From an uncultured Sulfolobales archaeon (GTDB lineage Archaea > Thermoproteota > Thermoprotei_A > Sulfolobales > NBVN01), in contig CALEDH010000009.1 in the NCBI GenBank assembly GCA_937949785.1, positions 1-64,000 of the forward strand: a DNA stretch of 64,000 bases, in the 5' to 3' direction. Below the pieces are notes generated by a model. That model ran no database searches. It worked only from the letters and a program-made list of their open reading frames with translations, and was not told the origin of the DNA. Position numbers and translations under genes: made by a program. Position 1 is the first letter of the stretch, and each line of letters begins with the position of its first letter. Below, piece by piece: positions 53,962-61,862 of the stretch.

Positions 53962-54432
53962 ATGACGTTACTGTTGATAGTTAGGTTGAGGGGGAGGTCA
54001 GGCACATCACCTAATGTTAGGACGGCTTTAGAACTGCTAAGGCTTACTAGGAAGTTCCACGCAGTCATATACCCGGAAAGTGAGAGTATTAGAGGTATGT
54101 TGGAGGTTGTTAAGGACTGGGTTGCTTGGGGTGAGGTAAGTCCTGAAGTCCTTAAGGAGGTAATAATGTGTAGGGGGAGGTTAGTAGGTGATAAGCCTAT
54201 CACTCAGGACGATTTGAAGAAGTTATTTAACATGTTAAGCTTTGATGAGTTGGTTGACGCTCTAATCAGCGGTAAGGTCTTATGGCATAAGGTATTAGGT
54301 GTTAAGCCTGTTTTCAGGTTAAGACCTCCTAAAGGAGGTTTTAAGAATAGTATTAAGAGGCCTTATAAGTCGCAAGGTGAGTTAGGTTATAGAGGCTCAG
54401 ATATTAATGAATTGGTTAGGAGGATGATTTAG
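53962..54432 (+). CDS. rpl30: Large ribosomal subunit protein L30
   Basis: The archaeal long form of L30 has about 156 residues. The ATG at 53962 starts MTLLLIVRLRGRSGTSPNVR; upstream codons to 53938 overlap S5. The C-terminal extension has FRLRPPKGGFKNSIKRPYKSQGELGYRG (in parts). It is followed by L15 after one base. Confidence 0.95.
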   Translation: MTLLLIVRLRGRSGTSPNVRTALELLRLTRKFHAVIYPESESIRGMLEVVKDWVAWGEVSPEVLKEVIMCRGRLVGDKPITQDDLKKLFNMLSFDELVDALISGKVLWHKVLGVKPVFRLRPPKGGFKNSIKRPYKSQGELGYRGSDINELVRRMI

Positions 54433-54433
54433 A

Positions 54434-54883
54434 ATGGTTGTTAGGAGAGGTAGGAGGAGTAGGAAGTATAGGGGTTATAGGAATCAAGGATATGGTAGTA
54501 TAGGACAGCATAGAAAGAGCGGAAGTAGAGGTGGTAGAGGGGCTGTAGGTTTTCATAAGCATAAGTGGTCATGGCTTATTAAGTACTTCCCAGATTGGTA
54601 TGGGAAGCATGGATTTACTAGGCCGCCTCCACTGGCAGTTAAATATAATACGATTAACTTAGACCAGCTTAATGAATTGGTGTGTAAGTTAGTAGGTGAA
54701 GGTAAGGCTATCTACGAAGGTGATAAGGTAGTTGTTGATTTAGGGGCTTTAGGGTTTAATAAGTTACTTGGTAGGGGTTTTCTAGACAGCAAGGTTAAGG
54801 TCATAGTGTATAAAGCTACTGAAAACGCTTTAAATAAGGTTAAGGAGCTTGGCGGTGAGGTGGTTCTAACCTCGGAGAGGTAA
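54434..54883 (+). CDS. rpl15: Large ribosomal subunit protein L15
   Basis: L15 is a late-assembly 50S protein. The 149-residue archaeal/eukaryotic L27a-type product has a Gly/Arg-rich start, GFHKHKWSWLIKYFPDWYGKHGFTRPP (in parts) and a small globular C-terminal domain. The start may be the ATG at 54434. SecY follows after 7 bp. Confidence 0.95.
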   Translation: MVVRRGRRSRKYRGYRNQGYGSIGQHRKSGSRGGRGAVGFHKHKWSWLIKYFPDWYGKHGFTRPPPLAVKYNTINLDQLNELVCKLVGEGKAIYEGDKVVVDLGALGFNKLLGRGFLDSKVKVIVYKATENALNKVKELGGEVVLTSER

Positions 54884-54890
54884 GGAGTGG

Positions 54891-56282
54891 ATGGTTAACA
54901 TCTTAAAGTTTTTTGCGGTGTTTGGGGATTACATTCCATCACCGCCTAAACCGCCTAGAAGGCCTGACTTAAAATTCAGGTTACTATTTACGTTCGCTGC
55001 CCTAGCCATCTACTTCGCTATGGCAAGCGTGATGGCTTACCCACTAGCTAATTATAACATTCAAGGAATTCAACTGCCTACGTTGATAAACGTCGTCTTC
55101 GCCTCACAGCAGGGAACTCTCGCACAGCTAGGTATAGGACCTATAGTTACTGCTGGTTTAATCCTTCAAATATTGGCGGGTGCTAAGATACTTAACATAG
55201 ATATGAGCGACCCTACCGGACGTAGGTTATTCACTCAATCTCAGAAAGGCTTAGCCATCATAATAGCTGTTGTTGAAGGCTTAGGCTTCGCAATATATTA
55301 TAGGTTGAACCTACCCTTCACCTTAGCTATTTTCATGCAGTTCTTCTTAGGCGCGTTGATATTACTATCTATTGATGAAGCAATACAGAAGGGTTGGGGT
55401 ATAGGGAGCGGTGTTAGCTTATTCATCTTAGCAGGAGTCGCTAGGACTATTACATGGGACATGTTCGCACCGGTGAGGATTCCGGGAACTGATGAATACC
55501 ACGGATTCATACCTTATTTAATTCAAGGACTGTTTGAAGGTAGGTTAAGTAATGAGAGGTTATTCTACGGTCTTAGTGAAGGGGTGAATAGGACTTTACC
55601 CTCGTTAACCGGATTCATAGCTGTTTTAATACTATCTATAATTCTTGTTTACCTACAAAGCGTTAAGGTGAACATACCTGTAACGACTCAGAGAGCGCCT
55701 GGTATTAGGACTAAAGTCCCGCTGCAATTCATATATGTGACTAACATCCCCATATTACTAGTCGGCATACTTTTCTCAGACCTAATACTGTTCTACAATA
55801 TAACGTCTGCACACCTAGATGATTCGGTACCATGGCTTTCCCAAATATTATCGGTGATGATTACCTACTTAGCACCGCCGAACTCGCTATTAGAAATCTA
55901 CGTAAACCCGTTTAGGATCCTCATATACTCCGTCCTATTAGTAGGTCTTGCCGTGTTATTCGGTTACATGTGGGTTGAAATAGCTGGGTTAAACCCGGCA
56001 GCGCAGGCTGAGAACCTGATAAAATCAGGTCTTGAGATACCTGGGATTAGGAGGAATCCTAAAGTCTTAGAATCGCTGCTAGCTAGGTATATCTACCCAT
56101 TAACGGTCCTTAGCTCCATCATAGTTGCGTTAGTAGCGTTCACCGCAGATATATTCAGTGCTTTCGGCACTGGGACAGGCATACTCCTAGCCGTAGGTAT
56201 TCTACAGCAGTATTACTCAACTATAGCGTATGAGAGAGCGTTAGAAGCATACCCACTGCTTAAGAGATTCATAGGTGAGTGA
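54891..56282 (+). CDS. secY: Protein translocase subunit SecY
   Basis: SecY is the channel-forming subunit of the translocon and works with SecE (9.6 kb). The 463-residue product shows about ten hydrophobic helices. Conserved parts include GIGPIVTAGLILQIL (second helix region), GWGIGSGVSLFILAGVA, and the cytoplasmic loop with TTQRAPGIRTKVPLQFIY. Its place after L15 and before adenylate kinase is the conserved archaeal order. Confidence 0.97.
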   Translation: MVNILKFFAVFGDYIPSPPKPPRRPDLKFRLLFTFAALAIYFAMASVMAYPLANYNIQGIQLPTLINVVFASQQGTLAQLGIGPIVTAGLILQILAGAKILNIDMSDPTGRRLFTQSQKGLAIIIAVVEGLGFAIYYRLNLPFTLAIFMQFFLGALILLSIDEAIQKGWGIGSGVSLFILAGVARTITWDMFAPVRIPGTDEYHGFIPYLIQGLFEGRLSNERLFYGLSEGVNRTLPSLTGFIAVLILSIILVYLQSVKVNIPVTTQRAPGIRTKVPLQFIYVTNIPILLVGILFSDLILFYNITSAHLDDSVPWLSQILSVMITYLAPPNSLLEIYVNPFRILIYSVLLVGLAVLFGYMWVEIAGLNPAAQAENLIKSGLEIPGIRRNPKVLESLLARYIYPLTVLSSIIVALVAFTADIFSAFGTGTGILLAVGILQQYYSTIAYERALEAYPLLKRFIGE

Positions 56283-56288
56283 GGTAAC

Positions 56289-56906
56289 GTGCTTAAAACA
56301 CTTATAGTTGTCGGGATTCCAGGCGTAGGTAAGTCCACAGTCCTCAGCATAGCTATAGATGAGTTGAGGGCGAGGGGGTGTTCAGTAATATCGGTAAACT
56401 TCGGCGACTTAATGTTTGAGGCTTTAAAGCAGCGTGGGTTAGTGCAGTCTAGAGATGATATTAGGAATCTACCGCTTAGCACACAACGTGAGGTTCAGAG
56501 GGAAGTAGCTGAGAAATTAGGGTATGAATTAAGTAGTATTAAAAAATCAGGTAGTGGAGGAGTACATATAGCTATTATCGATACACACGCTGTAGTGAGG
56601 ACGAATACGGGTTATTGGCCAGGACTTCCTAGCCATGTTATCGCTCAGTTGTTGCCGGACTCCATAGTGGTTGTTGAGGCGGATGTTAATGAGATAATCG
56701 CGAGGCAGGCTAAGGACGTTGGGAGGAGGAGAAATGATTACAGCGATGTAGGCTTACTGAGCGAGTTACTGCTTCTGAATAGGGTGTTCGCCATATCAAG
56801 TGCTAGCCTAGTTGGCGCTCCAGTATACATATTACGTAATAGGGAGGGTAGGGCCCGTGACGCTGCCTTAGAATTAGTTAACTTAGTAATTAGTTTAAGG
56901 GGTTAA
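56289..56906 (+). CDS. adkA: Adenylate kinase, archaeal type
   Basis: AdkA interconverts AMP, ADP and ATP. The 205-residue product has the P-loop GIPGVGKST (9-17), LPLSTQREVQREVAEKL and IIDTHAVVRTNTGYWPGLP, typical of the archaeal enzyme. It follows SecY by 6 bp; start is GTG. Confidence 0.95.
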   Translation: MLKTLIVVGIPGVGKSTVLSIAIDELRARGCSVISVNFGDLMFEALKQRGLVQSRDDIRNLPLSTQREVQREVAEKLGYELSSIKKSGSGGVHIAIIDTHAVVRTNTGYWPGLPSHVIAQLLPDSIVVVEADVNEIIARQAKDVGRRRNDYSDVGLLSELLLLNRVFAISSASLVGAPVYILRNREGRARDAALELVNLVISLRG

Positions 56907-56907
56907 G

Positions 56908-57366
56908 ATGCTTCTAGTCTTATACGTCTTACTGATATTCATCTTATTCCTACCTTTTTCAATACTGCTGAGATTCGTATTAATTAAGTTAGGTGTTAAT
57001 TCAGCGCTTCAGGAGATTAGGGAGTTAGCTGAGAAGGCCTCTAAGATAAGCCCTAAGGATAAGAAGATGAGGATGGTTAGGGGTAGGTATGAGATGCTTA
57101 GGAGGAGGCTTAGAAACGTTTTATTAATAAACCTGTTTACCTTATGGATCGCTATATTTACTGCGATTACAGTATCTAATCTAGTACTAATTACCTTAGA
57201 GGCTAATTACGGGATAACCATAACGTTTAGAAGTCCTTTAAGGATTCCCGGTTTAGTGATGGGTGAGGGGCAATTAAACATCATATTAGTTCTCTTAGCT
57301 ATTGTAATGGCTTACCAACCAATACATAATAAGCTATCTATGATGCAAAAGATTTATGAGACCTAG
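56908..57366 (+). CDS. DUF106 / EMC3-like membrane protein (Oxa1 superfamily)
   Basis: The 152-residue product has an N-terminal membrane helix (about 3-27), a charged cytoplasmic coiled coil (about 33-65) and two further helices (about 69-92 and 122-140). This is the layout of archaeal DUF106 proteins related to Oxa1, Get1 and EMC3. A role in membrane-protein insertion near SecY is family knowledge. It starts one base after adkA. Confidence 0.88.
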   Translation: MLLVLYVLLIFILFLPFSILLRFVLIKLGVNSALQEIRELAEKASKISPKDKKMRMVRGRYEMLRRRLRNVLLINLFTLWIAIFTAITVSNLVLITLEANYGITITFRSPLRIPGLVMGEGQLNIILVLLAIVMAYQPIHNKLSMMQKIYET

Positions 57367-57447
57367 TAATGTAGGTTTAACTCTAACTGTAGGTTAGCTT
57401 TTATTAAAGAGATTAGAGTTTTAAGCCCGTACCTTAAGTTATTCCCG

Positions 57448-57720
57448 GTGTGTTTTAAGGTGGTTTACGGTTTGAAATCTGGTAGTAGGCGTAAGAGGTA
57501 TGTGAGAACGCCTGGAGGTATTACTAGGGTACGTTATAGTGAGTTTAAAGATGGTACGCCGAGATGTGGTATATGCGGGTCTTACTTAAGCGGCATTACT
57601 TTAAGTTCTAAGGGAGTGATTAGGACTTCTAAGTCTGAGAAAAGCGTTGAAAGACCTTACGGTGGTAGCATATGCCATAGATGTCTTGAAACGCTGATAA
57701 AGTTGAGTGTTAGGGCTTAG
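57448..57720 (+). CDS. rpl34e: Large ribosomal subunit protein L34e
   Basis: L34e is an archaeal/eukaryotic 50S protein. The 90-residue frame shows RYVRTPGGITRVRY, and a zinc ribbon with CGIC (about 40-43) and CHRC (about 77-80). Starts at GTG 57448 or GTG 57460 are possible; the second gives a more typical length. It precedes cmk by 3 bp. Confidence 0.93.
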   Translation: MCFKVVYGLKSGSRRKRYVRTPGGITRVRYSEFKDGTPRCGICGSYLSGITLSSKGVIRTSKSEKSVERPYGGSICHRCLETLIKLSVRA

Positions 57721-57723
57721 TAG

Positions 57724-58305
57724 GTGCGGCTTTTGAAGGACTGCGGTAAGGAGTCCTTAGTGATAGCGGTGAGCGGTAAGCCGGGCAGCGGTAAGACAAC
57801 GTTAGCTAGAGACCTAGCTAGTTACTTAGGACTCCGATACGTCTCCTCCGGCAGTCTCTTCAGGAGGATGGCTGAGAGGTTAGGGGTCTCCCTAATGGAT
57901 ATGTCTAGGATTGCTGAGGACGACCACAGTGTAGATAGGTATATAGATGAGGAGGCTAGAAATGAGGCTTTAAAGGGGGGTGTGGTTATTGACGGGCATA
58001 TCGCTGCATGGGTTTTAAAAGATATAGCGCATATTAAGATCTCAGTAGTTGCGCCAATTGAGGTTAGGGCAAGCAGGATTGCTAGTAGGGACTCACTAAG
58101 TTTTGAGGAGGCTTTGAACATGATTAAGAGGGTTGAGGAATCTGAGAGCCGTAGGTTTAAAGCGATATACGGCTTGGACATCAACGACAACACCGTCTTC
58201 GACCTCATCATTAACACGTATACGTTCACACCTAGAGAGTGTTTAAATATAGCTTTGAGCGCGCTTAATGAAGTCTTAAATAGATGTGCATCAGAAAGTT
58301 TATGA
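57724..58305 (+). CDS. cmk: Cytidylate kinase, archaeal type
   Basis: Cmk phosphorylates CMP and dCMP. The 193-residue product has the P-loop GKPGSGKTT (18-26), LGLRYVSSGSLFRRMAE and IDGHIAAWVLKD with the substrate-binding Asp. Start is GTG. The gene lies between L34e and L14e, the standard archaeal context. Confidence 0.93.
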   Translation: MRLLKDCGKESLVIAVSGKPGSGKTTLARDLASYLGLRYVSSGSLFRRMAERLGVSLMDMSRIAEDDHSVDRYIDEEARNEALKGGVVIDGHIAAWVLKDIAHIKISVVAPIEVRASRIASRDSLSFEEALNMIKRVEESESRRFKAIYGLDINDNTVFDLIINTYTFTPRECLNIALSALNEVLNRCASESL

Positions 58306-58338
58306 GGATCATTTAAAAGTAGTGAGGAGGTGGTTTGA

Positions 58339-58662
58339 ATGCCTGCTGTAGAGGTAGGTCGTATATGTGTTAAACTACGTGGTAGGGAGGCCGGTAAGAA
58401 ATGCGTCATAGTTGATATAATTGATAATAACCATGTATTAGTTACAGGTCCTAAGACGTTGACAGGGGTTAAGAGGAGACGTGTTAATGTACGTCATGTA
58501 GAGCCTCTGGATAGAAGGGTTGAGGTAGGTAAAGGAGCCTCTGACGAGGAAGTAATTAAAGCTTTAGAGGCTTCAGACCTAGTAGGGTTCATGAAGGAAG
58601 GACTTAAGGTTAGTAGGGAATTAGTGCTTAAGGTTAAGGCTATGAGAGAGGGTGTTAGCTGA
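58339..58662 (+). CDS. rpl14e: Large ribosomal subunit protein L14e
   Basis: L14e is an archaeal/eukaryotic 50S protein with a KOW fold. The 107-residue product shows VEVGRICVKLRGREAGKKCVIVDIID (in parts) and GPKTLTGVKRRRVNVRHVEPL. Its last 11 nt overlap the cbf5 start, so cbf5 is probably translated by coupling. Confidence 0.95.
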   Translation: MPAVEVGRICVKLRGREAGKKCVIVDIIDNNHVLVTGPKTLTGVKRRRVNVRHVEPLDRRVEVGKGASDEEVIKALEASDLVGFMKEGLKVSRELVLKVKAMREGVS

Positions 58663-59771
58663 GAACCCTACTACCTACAACCCCTTCAACGGTGTTTTTA
58701 TGGATTTAACTTCTGAGGGTTTTAAGTTTATAATGAGTTTAGACTCGTATGGTGGAGTTAGTAGGAGTTGGTTAGTTAAGAGAGATGAGAGTACTAATGA
58801 GAGGTACGGTTACCTCCCGCTGTTAAGGCCCCTAACACAACGACTTAACTACGGAGTAGTAATTATTGATAAACCTCCTGGACCTAGTAGTCATGAAGTG
58901 GTTTCATGGGTTAAGGAGATGTTAGGCATTCCTAGGGCCGGTCATGGCGGTACCCTAGAGCCCTCCACGTTAGGTGGTTGGGCGGGGATATCCGAAAGTC
59001 AGTGGAGTACTACCAGTAACTTTAGGATATGGGACTAAGGTAGTCGGCGTGTTAATGCTGGCTAATAAGGATTACGTAGCTGTAATGCAGTTACATGGTG
59101 AGGTAGACTTAGAAAGGTTGATGGACGTTATAAACGAGTTCGTAGGGGATATATATCAGAAACCGCCTGTGAGGTCTTCTGTTAAGAGGGTCCTCAGGGT
59201 TAAGAAGATCTACGACATCGAGGTATTAGAGGTTAAACATCCGCACGTCTTAATGAGGATTAGCTGTGAACATGGAACATATGTTAGGAAGCTAATCCAT
59301 GACATCGGTGAGGTATTAGGTGTCGGAGCTCATATGCGTGAGTTGAGGAGGATTAAGACGGGACCGTTTAGAGAGGATGAAAACCTAATTACAATGCATA
59401 GGTTGTCTGAGGCTATCCATCTTTATAAGGAGTTGAAAGATGAGACGTTACTCATGAAGTACATAATGCCGGTTGAGTTTGTAATATCCCATATGCCTAA
59501 AATAACCATCTCTGATGGAGCTGTCGACGCACTAGCCCATGGGGCAGACCTAGCAATACCTGGAATAGTTAAGCTACACGATAAAATAATGAAGGACGAT
59601 AAAGTAGCAGTCCTAACCCTGAAGGGTGAGTTAGTAGCTCTGGGCAGAGCGTTGATGACGTCTGAGGAAATGGTGGAAAACGAGAGAGGGTACGCAGTAA
59701 AGAATGTGAGGGTGATAATGAAGGACGGGACGTACCCGAGGATGTGGGGAAAATATAAGAAGGATGTCTAA
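58652..59771 (+). CDS. cbf5: Pseudouridine synthase Cbf5 (TruB family), interrupted by an intron
   Basis: Cbf5 is the catalytic subunit of H/ACA guide RNPs, making pseudouridine in rRNA and tRNA. The coding sequence is join(58652..58958, 58990..59771), 362 residues after splicing. Exon 1 carries VVIIDKPPGPSSHEVVSWVK and GHGGTL; exon 2 carries the rest of the catalytic domain, the KPPVRSSVKR region and the C-terminal PUA domain (about residues 280-345, with VAVLTLKGELVALGRA). Splicing restores the active-site motif TLDPKVSGVLPV. Unspliced, the frame shifts and stops at 59038. Alternative readings (frameshift, pseudogene) are unlikely because the insert folds as a splicing motif. Confidence 0.95.
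58959..58989 (+). other. Protein-coding intron with bulge-helix-bulge in cbf5
   Basis: The 31-nt intron lies in the catalytic Asp codon (G at 58958, AT at 58990-58991). The central helix pairs CCCT (58953-58956) with GGGG (58984-58987), one pair being G-U. The 5' bulge is AGA (58957-58959), cut after AG; the 3' bulge is ATA (58988-58990), cut after AT. Inside, GCCC (58960-58963) pairs with GGGC (58980-58983), then CCAC (58965-58968) with GTGG (58974-58977) around GTTAG. This is a substrate form of archaeal splicing endonuclease. Confidence 0.92.
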
Positions 59772-59810
59772 AACATATTTAACTTATACACTTCAAACTA
59801 ATTAGGACTA

Positions 59811-59895
59811 GCCGGGGTGCCCGAGCGGTCTAAGGGGCTGGCCTTGAGAGCCAGTGGGCATCTCGCCCACGCGGGTTCGAATCCCGCCCCCGGCG
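59811..59895 (+). tRNA. tRNA-Ser (anticodon TGA)
   Basis: This type II tRNA has acceptor stem GCCGGGG/CCCCGGC, anticodon loop CTTGAGA, long variable arm GGGCATCTCGCCC, and T arm GCGGG TTCGAAT CCCGC. The discriminator is G and no CCA is encoded. It is identical to tRNA-Ser(GGA) except at the wobble base and one compensated anticodon-stem pair. Confidence 0.95.
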
Positions 59896-60123
59896 CCTCT
59901 ACCAGTAGTTTCAAGGTAGAATAAACGTTATTATGTGTAGCGTAGTAGGATATTCTGCCTCAGATGCTGGTACTATAATAGAGACTCAATGATCGGTATG
60001 TAGGGAAAAGCATCGATAGTTATTTGAGGGAGTTGAAGGCTATGAGGTTTAAGAGCTAAGCATCGGTTTCATCGCATATCAATATTTAACCCGGAATGCT
60101 TACTGCTATCATCGTTTTCATTA

Positions 60124-60137
60124 AAACTTATAAGTTT
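60124..60137 (+). promoter_or_regulatory. Likely promoter of the TRAP operon
   Basis: AAACTTATAAGTTT (60124-60137) is an AT-rich perfect palindrome with a TATA core, about 34-40 nt before the dctP start. GAGGTG lies about 9 nt before the GTG. A palindrome overlapping the TATA box could also be a repressor site. Confidence 0.5.
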
Positions 60138-60170
60138 AGGTTATTAGGTACGTTAGAGGTGTTTTAATAA

Positions 60171-61355
60171 GTGAGCATGCAAAAATCTTTAGTTGGAGTT
60201 CTAGTCATCCTTGTAATCGTTGCTGGTGTTGGTGGTTATTTCGCAGGTTCTTCAGCAGTACCACCGCCTAAGACTGTTACTACTACGATTGTTGGAGGTA
60301 CTCCAGTAACTGTAACTACAACTATAACTACTAAGATAACTGAGAAGGTAACTGTGACCGTTACAGTAACTCCAACGCCGACTCTTACCCCAACCATACC
60401 TCCAGGTGTTAAGTATACATTACATGTCGGATGTGTTACTGCTCCAAATCCATGTGATTTGAATCCCTATGGCGAGTGCGATCCTCACACATTAACGCTT
60501 AAGGTATTCAAAAATGAGGTTGAGAAAGCTACTGGTGGAGCTGTTGAGGTAGTGATCCATCCAGCTGGTGAATTAGGTGATGAGCTAGATATGATTGAGA
60601 TGCTTCGCACCGGCGACCTTTTTATGGCTCCGGTAGCGACTTCTAGGTTGTCAGGTTTTACAGATGCTGTGCTCTTCGCAGATTATCCAGGACTCTTCAG
60701 GAGCTTAGAGGAGGTATTTAAATTCAGTAAGTCGGATATTGCCGCTGCAAGGCTTAAGAAGCTTGAGGGATTAGGACTTATTGGTGCTGGATTCAGCGTT
60801 GGCGGTACTAGATATTTCATCACAGTCCCAGGTAAGCCCATAAACTCTGTTGATGATTTAAAGGGAATGAAGATTAGGGTGATGCCCACACCAGTACACA
60901 TAGAAGCCCTTAAGTATTTAGGCGCTTCACCGATATCAATGCCCTACACCGAGGTATATACAGCACTGCAGACACGTGCTATTGATGGCTTAGAGAACGA
61001 ACCGCCTTCATATCTATCTATGAGGTTTTACGAGGTCGCACCTAACTACGCCCTCCTACCATGGTTTATAATTCAGCATATTACACTAATTAGTAAGAAA
61101 CAATACGATCAGTTACACCCAGAGGTTCAAAAAGTGGTGATGAATGCGGCTGTAAAAGCAACCGACTATAAGACTGAATTTGTCATGAAATTCGAGGAGA
61201 AGGCCATAGAAATTGTTAAGGAGAGAGGGGCAAATATAACTAAGCCCGACCCAACCCCGATGTTTGAGAGACTTAAGCAGTTCGTAGAGGCCAATAAGGA
61301 GAAGATAGGATTAGACGTTATTCAGTGGTTAGAGAAGTTTAGAGCGTCAAAGTAG
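60171..61355 (+). CDS. dctP: TRAP transporter substrate-binding protein, DctP family
   Basis: The 394-residue receptor captures an anionic solute for a sodium- or proton-driven TRAP carrier. It has an N-terminal membrane anchor (about 5-26) and a Thr/Val/Pro-rich linker (about 33-85) that should project the domain from the membrane. The DctP fold follows, with HPAGELGDELDMIEMLRTG, the carboxylate-binding arginine region DLKGMKIRVMPTP, and YTALQTRAIDGLENEP. GTG at 60171 or ATG at 60177 is the start. dctQ follows after 9 bp. Confidence 0.94.
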   Translation: MSMQKSLVGVLVILVIVAGVGGYFAGSSAVPPPKTVTTTIVGGTPVTVTTTITTKITEKVTVTVTVTPTPTLTPTIPPGVKYTLHVGCVTAPNPCDLNPYGECDPHTLTLKVFKNEVEKATGGAVEVVIHPAGELGDELDMIEMLRTGDLFMAPVATSRLSGFTDAVLFADYPGLFRSLEEVFKFSKSDIAAARLKKLEGLGLIGAGFSVGGTRYFITVPGKPINSVDDLKGMKIRVMPTPVHIEALKYLGASPISMPYTEVYTALQTRAIDGLENEPPSYLSMRFYEVAPNYALLPWFIIQHITLISKKQYDQLHPEVQKVVMNAAVKATDYKTEFVMKFEEKAIEIVKERGANITKPDPTPMFERLKQFVEANKEKIGLDVIQWLEKFRASK

Positions 61356-61364
61356 GCGGTATTA

Positions 61365-61862
61365 ATGAAGAATAAATTAAGTTATTTTTTAAAAATAGTA
61401 GATAAGGCGCTAACCATTGTTGAGGTACCTGTCTTATTAGTCTGCGGCACCTTACTAATAGGTTTATTACTATACGCTGCTTTAGGTAGGTATTTCTTCC
61501 ATGTAGGTGTTCCATATGAGGATGAGCTCTCAAGACTATTTTTTACTTGGCTCTCATTGCTTGGTGCGAGCTACCTACTACGATTCGGAGAGCATCCAAC
61601 AGTCTCATTAATTAGTGATAGAATTATAGTTAGGAGGGGACGAATTAGTAAGACGTATCAGACGATGATATACTTAGCGATAATAATGTTTTTAACTACT
61701 ATTCTCTACGCAACCATTGAGAACCTCCCACTCTACTATAACTACTACACCGCAGTCCTAAGAATTCCTATGGTGTACTACTACTATGCAGGGATTATAG
61801 GTATATTGTTCATGATTTTACGGTATCTCATGAAGGCAGCATATTTTGTTATGGGTGAGTAA
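61365..61862 (+). CDS. dctQ: TRAP transporter small membrane subunit, DctQ family
   Basis: The 165-residue product has four hydrophobic helices (about 20-42, 55-73, 95-115, 132-152). It carries the family pattern YEDELSRLFFTWLSLLGASYLLR, read in parts, in which the acidic residues lie between helices 1 and 2. It overlaps dctM by 17 nt. Confidence 0.92.
   Translation: MKNKLSYFLKIVDKALTIVEVPVLLVCGTLLIGLLLYAALGRYFFHVGVPYEDELSRLFFTWLSLLGASYLLRFGEHPTVSLISDRIIVRRGRISKTYQTMIYLAIIMFLTTILYATIENLPLYYNYYTAVLRIPMVYYYYAGIIGILFMILRYLMKAAYFVMGE

Noticed and set aside
57822-58409. 195-codon open frame antisense to cmk and L14e
   Set aside because: It overlaps two well-supported genes, has no recognisable motif and shows the same shadow composition.
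58960-58993. Alternative 31-nt excisions shifted by one to four bases
   Set aside because: Most would leave GAG (Glu) at the catalytic position and none form the 4-bp central helix with 3-nt bulges. The cut at 58958/58959 and 58989/58990 satisfies both protein and RNA structure.
58652-59038. cbf5 as a frameshifted pseudogene or two separate genes
   Set aside because: The interrupting 31 nt fold into a complete bulge-helix-bulge, and removal restores an uninterrupted, family-perfect sequence including the catalytic Asp. A random indel would not do that.
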